Assembly (NCBI RefSeq): GCF_005845215.1
Contig: NZ_SPHO01000002.1
Span: 124,001-188,000, forward strand
DNA: 64,000 nt
Direction of reading: 5' to 3'
From: Clostridium sp. 1001271st1 H5
GTDB taxonomy: Bacteria > Bacillota > Clostridia > Lachnospirales > Lachnospiraceae
Shown: positions 32,237-39,124 of the stretch, in pieces
How the letters are laid out: each line of letters begins with the position of its first letter
How positions within the stretch are numbered: the first letter of the stretch is position 1
The notes under the pieces: model-generated
The model's database searches: none
Told to the model about the DNA's origin: nothing
The model's input: only the letters and a program-made list of their open reading frames with translations
Program-made: the position numbers and the translations under genes

Positions 32237-32763
32237 CCCATCTCTGCATCCTGACGGCCAATTATATGGCCAGTGCCCTGCAGCGCAGGACTGCGGTGAT
32301 TGAGTGGAATGACCACGGCGGATGGAAAACCATGAAGGATATATGCCGGAGTCATATCGGAAAGCAGGCAGATTCTGCGGATTACAGATACAAGATTTTC
32401 GGGGTTACATATTATATGCAGGGAGGCCCCCGCGTGCTGGCGTCCTGCCTGGACGGAACCTATGATGAAATCATAATTGATTTTGGGGAATTAAGACCGT
32501 CCATCCGGGCGGAGTGGCTCAGATGCGAAGTGAGGATTATCATGGCTGCGCTGAGTGAGTGGAAACTGGAGGCATTTTTGGAGCTTTTATCAGAGGAGGA
32601 AGGACCCAGGACAGGGTGGATATATACGGCTGCCTTTGGCAGTGAGGACACCAGAAAACAGATAGAGAGACGGTTTGGGATTTCTTTGGTCAGGGTTCCT
32701 CTTTCAGTAGATGCATTTTCAGTGGATTACGCCGCCATGCAGTGGTTTGAGAGAATTTTGTGA
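32137..32763 (+). CDS. P-loop ATPase-like protein overlapping the kinase gene
   Basis: A 208-residue protein read in a different frame from the kinase, beginning at ATG 32137 inside its last 100 bases. It has a P-loop close to the start, VIGITGTGRGTGVTH, followed by IEWNDHGGW where MinD/ParA proteins have their switch regions, and a Walker B-like EIIIDFGE. It resembles the C-terminal domain of the preceding kinase, so the two appear to be tandem members of one family. Small P-loop proteins next to kinases occur in clostridial secretion or pilus loci, but no such genes are here. Function unknown. The ribosome site is poor, which suggests coupling to kinase translation. Confidence 0.65.
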   Translation: MGFYKRNLFKHSREPAKGCRVIGITGTGRGTGVTHLCILTANYMASALQRRTAVIEWNDHGGWKTMKDICRSHIGKQADSADYRYKIFGVTYYMQGGPRVLASCLDGTYDEIIIDFGELRPSIRAEWLRCEVRIIMAALSEWKLEAFLELLSEEEGPRTGWIYTAAFGSEDTRKQIERRFGISLVRVPLSVDAFSVDYAAMQWFERIL

Positions 32764-32867
32764 AGAAAAAAGAGACAGAGGGAACCGGCGCGCAAGCGTA
32801 TGTCACGGAAACAACTCCTTGGTGCCGCCGGCCGGCTGTCCCGTGGTAATGGGGAGGACTTATCAGT

Positions 32868-33140
32868 ATGATAAGAAGTGCCGAATATGGAGACCGGAAG
32901 AAACATCAGAGAACCTATCTGGACGGATTGAAGAGATACAAGAACAAAGGGGTTCGGATAACCATTGACGGAGTCGAGTGCCCGGAAAAGGAATGGGAAA
33001 AGATATTCGAGATGGGAGAAGACGGGGGCTTTTACATGGGCGACTATGTGGGCGCCGAGCAGGGCTGTCTGAAGGAAATCAGATTTGACAAAGTGTATCT
33101 CAGTGACCCTCCCAAAGAGAAAAAAAGCCAGGATTCATAA
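32868..33140 (+). CDS. Small hypothetical protein
   Basis: A 90-residue soluble, charged protein that I do not recognise. GGGAGG lies 10 bases before ATG 32868. It has no membrane helix, signal peptide or Cys cluster apart from two isolated Cys. It follows the P-loop gene by 104 bases on the same strand and precedes a block of 13-base tandem repeats. Codon use looks like that of its neighbours. The ribosome site and good reading frame make it a probable gene. Confidence 0.6.
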   Translation: MIRSAEYGDRKKHQRTYLDGLKRYKNKGVRITIDGVECPEKEWEKIFEMGEDGGFYMGDYVGAEQGCLKEIRFDKVYLSDPPKEKKSQDS

Positions 33141-33145
33141 ACAAG

Positions 33146-33197
33146 GCAGATAACAAAAGCAGATAACAAAAGCAGATAATAAAAGCAGACAACAAAA
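33146..33197 (+). repeat. Four tandem copies of a 13-bp unit
   Basis: GCAGATAACAAAA (33146-33158), the same again (33159-33171), GCAGATAATAAAA (33172-33184) and GCAGACAACAAAA (33185-33197). The block starts 5 bases after the stop codon of the small gene and runs into the left arm of a long hairpin. Confidence 0.92.
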
Positions 33198-33272
33198 GCC
33201 CGGCCCATGCGCGGCCAAGAGTACCGTCTCAGCCTGTGCAGCCAAAGCAGGCAGCGCATACCGGGCTTTTGT
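33192..33272. terminator. Long-range inverted repeat, terminator-like
   Basis: ACAAAAGCCCGG (33192-33203) and CCGGGCTTTTGT (33261-33272) are perfect 12-base arms around a 57-base GC-rich insert. The right arm supplies its own CTTTTG U-run, so the structure could end the kinase operon. The long insert is unusual. Confidence 0.6.
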
Positions 33273-33375
33273 TCCTGTTTCCTCCTTAATGACTGTAAAT
33301 TGTAAGCAATTAATTGGTACATACACTCTATTTTGTGGTAGAATAAATACAATCATTAGGAAACTGGAGGACAGG

Positions 33376-35058
33376 ATGAGCAGAAGAAGAAAAGGTCACG
33401 GCTGCGGAATCACGGTGCTGGTTCTGCTGTTCATATTTATCCTGGCAGGCGGTGGTCTGGGATTGCTTTTTGCCAGGAAATACATGCCCAGCAGTGAGTT
33501 GGCGGATAAGAGCAGGATATTTGGGATTAAGGGCAGTCAGGTGGCCCTTATTTTGGATAACCAGGTGCAGGAGGCCAAGGGAATCTATGAGGATGGCCAG
33601 GTGTACCTGCCGGTGGATTGGGTGAATGAATATCTGAACCAGCGTTTCTACTGGGACGAGGGCGAAAAACTGCTTGTGTACGCACTGCCCGATTCCATTG
33701 TATATGCGGACGAGAGTACGCAGGGCGAAAAGGGCCCTCTCTTTAAGGTTACAGATAGTGGGATGTATCTGTCCCTGGGCGTTGTGGTGAATTATACGGA
33801 TATCCGTACGCAGGCTTTTGCCACAAGCCAGATTAAGAGGGTGTTCATCGACACCTCCTGGCAGCCCTATGACACAGCCGTACTGAAAAAGGCAGGCCAG
33901 GTAAGGGTGAAGGGCGGCGTCAAGAGCCAGATTATCACAGAGGCAGCTGCCGGGGAGACGGTGGATGTGCTGGAGACTCTGGAAAAGTGGTCCAGAGTCA
34001 GGACCTCGGATGGTTATATCGGATATGTGGAGAACCGGAAACTGGAGCCGGGAGAGCAGGTTGTGCCTGTCAGCACCTTTGAGGCGCCTGTGTATACCAG
34101 CATTTCCATGGATGGCAAGGTGAGGCTGGGATTCCATCAGGTCACGCGGCAGGAGGGAAACAGCACCCTTGAGGACTATGCCTCCGATGCCAAAGGGATG
34201 AATGTGATTGTGCCCACCTGGTTCAATGTGGTGTCCAGTGATGGAACCTATACGTCGCTGGCCAGTAAGGATTATGTGGATAAGGCCCACGATATGGGAC
34301 TGAAGGTGTGGGCCATGGTTGAGAATGTAAGTACAGAGGAAAGTGTCAAGAACCTTAACACAAAGACCCTGATGTCCTCCACCAGCACCAGAAAAAAGCT
34401 CATTGAAAAACTGATGAATGAGGCGGATACCTACGGCTTTGACGGCTTCAATCTGGATTTTGAGAGCCTGAAGGCAGAGGCAGGACCCCACTATGTCCAG
34501 TTTATACGGGAAATGTCGGTTGCCTGCCGCAATAAAGGACTTGTACTGTCTGTGGACAACTATGTACCTTCTTCCTACACCGCGTTTTATAACAGGAAGG
34601 AGCAGGGAATCGTGGCTGATTATGTGATTGTTATGGGATATGACGAACACTATGCAGGGGGAGAAGCAGGCTCCGTGTCTTCCATTCCTTATGTGAGGGA
34701 GGGGATTGAGAATACCCTGAAGGAGGTCCCGAAGGAAAAGGTTATCAATGCAGTCCCCTTCTATACCAGGGTATGGACTGTGAATGAGGGAAAGACCTCG
34801 TCCAAGGCATACGGCATATCAGATGCCAGGAAGTGGGTGGAGGAGAACCAGGTGGAGCTTACATGGGATAAGCTCTTGGGGCAGTATTACGGTGAGACGG
34901 TGAGCGGAAGCGGCCAGCAGTATATATGGATGGAGGAAGAAGACTCCATGAAGCTTAAGATTGACCTGATTAATGAGTTTGACCTGGCAGGGGTTGCCTG
35001 CTGGAAACTGGGATTTGAGCCAGCGGACATATGGGATATCGTGTCTGAGGTTAAATAA
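33376..35058 (+). CDS. Membrane-anchored GH18-type glycosidase with SH3 domain (YaaH-like)
   Basis: A 560-residue exported protein. Residues about 14-35 form an N-terminal membrane anchor; then comes a copper-amine-oxidase-N-like segment, an SH3 domain (about 180-230: TVDVLETLEKWSRVRTSDGY...GYVENRKLEPGE) and a glycoside hydrolase 18 barrel from about 240 to the end. The catalytic DxE is in GFDGFNLDFESL (Asp 361, Glu 363). Such proteins cleave N-acetylglucosamine links in peptidoglycan, in spore cortex or in cell-wall turnover. GGAGG lies 5 bases before ATG 33376. Two more envelope genes follow. Confidence 0.88.
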   Translation: MSRRRKGHGCGITVLVLLFIFILAGGGLGLLFARKYMPSSELADKSRIFGIKGSQVALILDNQVQEAKGIYEDGQVYLPVDWVNEYLNQRFYWDEGEKLLVYALPDSIVYADESTQGEKGPLFKVTDSGMYLSLGVVVNYTDIRTQAFATSQIKRVFIDTSWQPYDTAVLKKAGQVRVKGGVKSQIITEAAAGETVDVLETLEKWSRVRTSDGYIGYVENRKLEPGEQVVPVSTFEAPVYTSISMDGKVRLGFHQVTRQEGNSTLEDYASDAKGMNVIVPTWFNVVSSDGTYTSLASKDYVDKAHDMGLKVWAMVENVSTEESVKNLNTKTLMSSTSTRKKLIEKLMNEADTYGFDGFNLDFESLKAEAGPHYVQFIREMSVACRNKGLVLSVDNYVPSSYTAFYNRKEQGIVADYVIVMGYDEHYAGGEAGSVSSIPYVREGIENTLKEVPKEKVINAVPFYTRVWTVNEGKTSSKAYGISDARKWVEENQVELTWDKLLGQYYGETVSGSGQQYIWMEEEDSMKLKIDLINEFDLAGVACWKLGFEPADIWDIVSEVK

Positions 35059-35086
35059 ACGAAATGGGTGACACCGGAGGAAGGAA

Positions 35087-36559
35087 ATGAGAGGAAGAGC
35101 AAGGATAACGGGAATCATGACAGCGGTCATAATGGCCGGAGTCATGGCGGGGTGCAGCGTACAGACTGGAAAACAGGCGGACGCCACCGCCGGAAAACAG
35201 CAGACAAAGGAAACGGTACAGGAAAAAGTTCAGGAAACAGAGCTGCAAAAGCCCACCCATCCTGCGCCCTCAGAGATACAGCCTTTTCCGGATGTTGAGA
35301 AGGAGACAAAAGCAGAACCGCTGATTGGAGGAAAACGCATCATCCTTATGACGGATATACATTATCTGGCGGAATCCCTGACAGACCAGGGGGATATGTT
35401 CCGGTCCATGGTGGAGCACGGCGACGGAAAACTGACCAATTACGTATGGGAGATAACCGATGCAGCCCTGGAGGAAATCAAGCTTCTGAGCCCGGATGTC
35501 CTGATTATCAGCGGGGACTTAAGTCTTCAGGGGGAAAAGAAAAGCCATGAGGAGCTGGCGGAAAAGCTGGATGAAGTGGAGAAGGCCGGTATCACGGTGG
35601 TAGTCATACCGGGCAACCATGACATTAACAATCCCAGCGCCTCGGTGTATTCCGGAGGAGACCGGTATCCGGCAGAGCCTACCACGCCCGAGGATTTTGA
35701 ACGCATCTATAAGGAGTTCGGATACTCAGAGGCCAGCAGCAGGGATACGGATTCCCTCAGCTACACCTATGACCTGGGACCCTCCATGCGCCTTCTCATG
35801 CTGGATACCTGTCAGTATGAACCCCGCAACAAGGTCGGGGGAATGATAAAGACAGAGACATATGAGTGGATAAAGAAGCAGCTTGAGCAGGCTGACCAGG
35901 ACAGCGTGATTCTTCTGCCTGTGGCTCATCACAACCTGCTGGAAGAGAGCAAGGTATATGCGGATGACTGCACCATTGAGCACAGTGAGGAGCTGATACA
36001 GATGCTGGAAGGGGACAATATCCCTCTGTTTCTCAGCGGACACCTGCATGTGCAGCATTTTATGAGGAATAATGATATCGGCATCTATGAGGTGGTAACC
36101 AGCTCCCTGTCCACGCCTCCCTGCCAGTACGGCGTGCTGGATTATATGGAAGACGAGACATTTTATTACTATACACGCAAGGTAAATATGGAAAAGTGGG
36201 CCAGGAAAAACAAGAGCACGGATGAGAACCTGCTGAATTTCAATACATACAGCCCTCCTGTGCTCAAGCAGATATTCTATAACCAGGCCTACGATGCCAT
36301 GAAGGATTCTGCGGAGGAGGAGACGGGAAGCATATTTGTGAAGCTGACCGAATCAGAGAAGCAGCAGATGGCCAAGGTATACGGGGACCTCAATGCTGCC
36401 TGCTACGGAGGCAGGGCATATGAGGTGGTAAAGGAGGCTGTGAAGCAGCCCGGATACGCCATGTGGAAGGAGTACTGCTATCCCAGTATCCTGTATGAAT
36501 ACCTGGAATATATCATAGAGGACGCGGTGCAGGATTATAACGTTCTGAGTATGGAGTAA
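35087..36559 (+). CDS. Calcineurin-like metallophosphoesterase lipoprotein
   Basis: A 490-residue lipoprotein: signal helix then lipobox VMAGC, modified Cys 23, and a Glu/Gln/Thr-rich linker. The metallophosphoesterase core carries all five metal-binding blocks: LMTDIHYL, ISGDLSLQG, IPGNHDIN, VAHHNLL and SGHLHVQH. It would hydrolyse a phosphate ester or anhydride outside the membrane; relatives act on nucleotides or lipid-linked phosphates. A GGAGGAAGG site precedes the ATG, 28 bases after the GH18 gene, so the two are probably co-transcribed. Confidence 0.88.
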   Translation: MRGRARITGIMTAVIMAGVMAGCSVQTGKQADATAGKQQTKETVQEKVQETELQKPTHPAPSEIQPFPDVEKETKAEPLIGGKRIILMTDIHYLAESLTDQGDMFRSMVEHGDGKLTNYVWEITDAALEEIKLLSPDVLIISGDLSLQGEKKSHEELAEKLDEVEKAGITVVVIPGNHDINNPSASVYSGGDRYPAEPTTPEDFERIYKEFGYSEASSRDTDSLSYTYDLGPSMRLLMLDTCQYEPRNKVGGMIKTETYEWIKKQLEQADQDSVILLPVAHHNLLEESKVYADDCTIEHSEELIQMLEGDNIPLFLSGHLHVQHFMRNNDIGIYEVVTSSLSTPPCQYGVLDYMEDETFYYYTRKVNMEKWARKNKSTDENLLNFNTYSPPVLKQIFYNQAYDAMKDSAEEETGSIFVKLTESEKQQMAKVYGDLNAACYGGRAYEVVKEAVKQPGYAMWKEYCYPSILYEYLEYIIEDAVQDYNVLSME

Positions 36560-36625
36560 AATCAGGTTCATTTTCATCAGGCGGGTGAATATACTGGAAT
36601 AAAGGTTATCAGGGAGCGCCCATTG

Positions 36626-37339
36626 ATGAAGCATTCAGCATGGCAGACAGTGATGGGGATTCTGCTGCTTTGTATCGTGGCACTGATATCATGGCAGGCA
36701 GGGACATTGGTGGCTGTCCATAATCAGGCAGCAGAGGCAGACAAGGCAAAGCCAGTGGTGGTTATTGACGCCGGACACGGAGGCAGTGACCCGGGTAAGG
36801 TGGGGATAAATGGTCAGCTGGAAAAGGATATTAACCTGAAGATATCAGAGCAGCTGAAAGCATATCTTGAGGCCTCCGACGTAAAGGTGGTCCTCACCAG
36901 GGATTCAGACCAGGGGCTGTACAGCTCCGGGGACAGCCATAAGAAGATGGCGGACATGAGAAAACGGTGTGAAATCATAAATGAGGCAGCACCGGATTTG
37001 GTGGTAAGCATTCACCAGAACAGCTACCATGAGGAGTATGTATCCGGAGGCCAGGTTTTTTACTATAAGACATCGGAGAAGGGGAAATATCTGGCAGAAA
37101 TTTTGCAGAAACGCTTCGACTATGTGCTGGGAGAGGCCAACAAGAGGATGGCCAAGGCCAATGACAATTATTATCTCCTGCTTCATGTAAAGGAGCCTAT
37201 CGTCATAGTGGAATGCGGATTCCTGAGCAATGGAAAGGAAGCCAAACGACTGGAGGATGAGGAATACCAGGACAGGATGGCCTGGACCATACATATGGGA
37301 ATCATGGAATACCTTAATACCGTAAAACAGAAGAAATAA
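36626..37339 (+). CDS. N-acetylmuramoyl-L-alanine amidase (Amidase_3)
   Basis: A 237-residue exported amidase. An N-terminal hydrophobic segment (VMGILLLCIVALISWQAG) serves as signal or anchor. The zinc-amidase motifs are VVIDAGHGGSDPGKVG (His, followed by a Glu in GQLEKDINL), VSIHQNSY (His) and VIVECGFLSN (catalytic Glu). It cuts the amide bond between MurNAc and the stem peptide in the cell wall. ATG 36626, 10 bases after AGGGA, is preferred to TTG 36623. It ends the three-gene envelope unit. Confidence 0.92.
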   Translation: MKHSAWQTVMGILLLCIVALISWQAGTLVAVHNQAAEADKAKPVVVIDAGHGGSDPGKVGINGQLEKDINLKISEQLKAYLEASDVKVVLTRDSDQGLYSSGDSHKKMADMRKRCEIINEAAPDLVVSIHQNSYHEEYVSGGQVFYYKTSEKGKYLAEILQKRFDYVLGEANKRMAKANDNYYLLLHVKEPIVIVECGFLSNGKEAKRLEDEEYQDRMAWTIHMGIMEYLNTVKQKK

Positions 37340-37344
37340 AGCCA

Positions 37345-37388
37345 AAGGGGCTGCCGTGGATTTTGATAATCCGGGCAGCCCTTAAAAA
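37345..37388 (+). terminator. Terminator of the envelope genes
   Basis: AAGGGGCTGCC with inner GGATT pairs with AATCC and GGCAGCCCTT. It lies 5 bases after the amidase stop. The T-run is short. Confidence 0.8.
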
Positions 37389-37527
37389 ATGCCTATTACT
37401 GTGGATGGAATTTAAAAAGTGAACGCAAGGGCGCGATGTTAAGGGGGACCTTTCCTGTCTGGAAGGAGGTATGGTATTGGTATAATATTTCAATATGCAG
37501 CTTATGCACCTGAAGGCAATAAAAAAA

Positions 37528-37598
37528 GCGCGAGACGGGATTCGAACCCGCGGCCCCCACCTTGGCAAGGTGGTGCTCCACCCCTGAGCCACTCGCGC
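37528..37598 (-). tRNA. tRNA-Gly (anticodon GCC)
   Basis: The minus strand folds as a 71-base tRNA: acceptor GCGCGAG/CTCGCGC, D arm with GGCTCAGGGGTGGAGC, anticodon stem CCACC/GGTGG with loop TTGCCAA (anticodon at 37564-37566), and T arm GCGGGTTCGAATCCCGT. CCA is not encoded. Confidence 0.96.
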
Positions 37599-37711
37599 AT
37601 ACTAGAATGATATTACTTTGACGTGGTATAGTCTATCATATTTCTGCTGATAAATCAAGAGGTTTTTGCCAGGTTTTTTGGGCCGCTTGCTTGAAACCTG
37701 ATTAAAATTTA

Positions 37712-37749
37712 TCCGGAAAGGCAGCACATGCAATTCCTGTCTTTCCGGA
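37712..37749 (-). terminator. Hairpin after the LacI-family gene
   Basis: TCCGGAAAGGCAG pairs with CTGTCTTTCCGGA around an 8-12 base loop. On the minus strand it is followed by TAAATTTTAA, a weak U-run. Confidence 0.7.
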
Positions 37750-37785
37750 CGGTTCCCCATCTATTTTGTTATCTGGCTGCACTTT

Positions 37786-38814
37786 TTACCTTTGAGGTGC
37801 CTCAATTCTGCTGCAGGTAGCTCCTTCGATGAATGAAGCCTCGATGATTTTGGACACAGGCTCCTCCGGCGGATTGACTACCAGCTCAAACAGTTCAAGG
37901 GATATCTCCCTCAGATTTTGCTGCACAGTGGTTATCTGGGGCTGATGGAGATTGCTGATAACATTATCAAATCCTACAATGGACATGTCCGCCGGAATCT
38001 TTAATCCCAGGGAATATGCTGCATTCAAAGCTCCCAGGGCGATGATGTCATTACAGCAGATGATTGCCGTTGGGGCGGCTGGAAGGGAGAGGAAGTAGTT
38101 GAGCGCCTGGCTTCCGGCCTGAAGGGTCAACTGTGGGTTTCTGTCATAAATGTATTCCTGGATAACGGGAAGGCCCTTTCCCGTCATTGTCTCTATGTAA
38201 CCATTCTGTCTGGAGATTACGGAATCCATGGGTGTGCCGCAGCCGACAAATGCAATTTTCCTGTGACCCAGATTGTAAAGGTAGTCCACAATGGGCTGCA
38301 TCATCTGCCTGTTATTGGAACGCACACTGGAAAACTTGCCATGTGTTTTCCGGTCCAGGAACGCAATTGGAATATGAATTTTGCAGGCTTCAAAAATATC
38401 GGAGTCAACGCCTTCTGTCAGGATTATACCTGCGCACCGGTTGGCAAGACAGAAATAAAGATATTTCTTTTCCAGCTCAGGGCTGCTGCCGGTATCGCAG
38501 ATAAGGAGCATATAGTTGTGTTCCAGACATATCTGGTTCAGCTCTTTAATCAGGCTGATAAAAAAAGGGTTCTCCATATCATATATAAATACGGCAATGG
38601 TATTGCTTGTCTTGGAAAAGATTTTTTTGACAGGCTGATTCGGTATATAGTTATATTCCTCAATTATTTTCTGCACTTTCTCCCTGACTTTTTCAGATGT
38701 CATTTCTGGATTGTTGATGACACGCGACACAGTTGCAGTAGATACTCCTGCCAGTTTTGCAATGTCCCTGATTCCAATGTATCCGCTGTTTTCCGAACGG
38801 CCTTCCTTGTTCAT
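37786..38814 (-). CDS. LacI-family transcriptional regulator
   Basis: A 342-residue LacI-type repressor. The N-terminal helix-turn-helix is IGIRDIAKLAGVSTATVSRVINN, with the hinge helix NYIPNQPVKKIF, and a ribose-binding-type effector domain follows (TIAVFIYDMENPFF, AIICCNDIIALGAL, SIVGFDNVI). AGGAGGAG precedes ATG 38814; earlier in-frame ATGs lie in the operator region. It is divergent from the glycyl radical operon at 39125 and has a matching palindrome in front of itself, so it very likely represses both. The effector is presumably the sugar or polyol imported by that operon. Confidence 0.92.
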   Translation of the reverse strand: MNKEGRSENSGYIGIRDIAKLAGVSTATVSRVINNPEMTSEKVREKVQKIIEEYNYIPNQPVKKIFSKTSNTIAVFIYDMENPFFISLIKELNQICLEHNYMLLICDTGSSPELEKKYLYFCLANRCAGIILTEGVDSDIFEACKIHIPIAFLDRKTHGKFSSVRSNNRQMMQPIVDYLYNLGHRKIAFVGCGTPMDSVISRQNGYIETMTGKGLPVIQEYIYDRNPQLTLQAGSQALNYFLSLPAAPTAIICCNDIIALGALNAAYSLGLKIPADMSIVGFDNVISNLHQPQITTVQQNLREISLELFELVVNPPEEPVSKIIEASFIEGATCSRIEAPQR

Positions 38815-38841
38815 ACGGTTTCTCCTCCTGGTTTTGAAGGG

Positions 38842-38855
38842 TGAAACTTGTTTCA
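38842..38855. promoter_or_regulatory. LacI-type operator near the regulator gene
   Basis: TGAAAC-TT-GTTTCA, a perfect 6+6 palindrome with a 2-base centre, 28 bases before the LacI ATG. It shares the pattern TGNAACNNGTTNCA with the palindrome at 39083. A related half site, AAGTTTCA, lies 13 bases further on. Confidence 0.75.
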
Positions 38856-39048
38856 TAAATAAGAAAATAAGTTTCATCCAACCATATCATATTATAGTTG
38901 AAATAAAAATAATTGTAAATATGAAAAAAATGTAACAGTTTTACTTGAAACGAAAGAGCAATACATAGAACATAAGATAGAGCGAGAAATAATTGCTAAA
39001 AAAAGAGAAAAAAATATAATATTGTATGAAAAATGCACAAATATAATA

Positions 39049-39077
39049 TTGACAACAGGGTTATAAAGTGCTATATT
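39049..39077 (+). promoter_or_regulatory. Predicted sigma-70 promoter of the glycyl radical operon
   Basis: TTGACA (39049-39054), a 17-base spacer and TATATT (39072-39077). The expected start point falls on the operator at 39083. The remaining part of the 310-base divergent gap is AT-rich and holds no gene. Confidence 0.75.
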
Positions 39078-39082
39078 GAAAA

Positions 39083-39096
39083 TGTAACAAGTTACA
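39083..39096. promoter_or_regulatory. LacI-type operator over the glycyl radical operon start
   Basis: TGTAAC-AA-GTTACA, a perfect palindrome 29 bases before the first gene and just past the -10 box. The same framework occurs upstream of the LacI gene. Binding here would block transcription start. Confidence 0.75.
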
Positions 39097-39124
39097 TACA
39101 CGATGTGAATGTGAGGGGCGGAAC

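Noticed and set aside
32711-32968. 85-codon frame between the P-loop gene and the small hypothetical gene
   Set aside because: It starts inside the P-loop gene, overlaps the better-supported small gene at 32868, and has no ribosome site or recognisable sequence.
33146-33197. Possible CRISPR array
   Set aside because: The units are 13 bases, directly adjacent, with no unique spacers and no cas genes nearby.
33328-34650. 440-codon open frame on the minus strand inside the GH18 gene
   Set aside because: It lies wholly antisense to a gene with clear SH3 and GH18 motifs; its His-rich composition is typical of a shadow frame.
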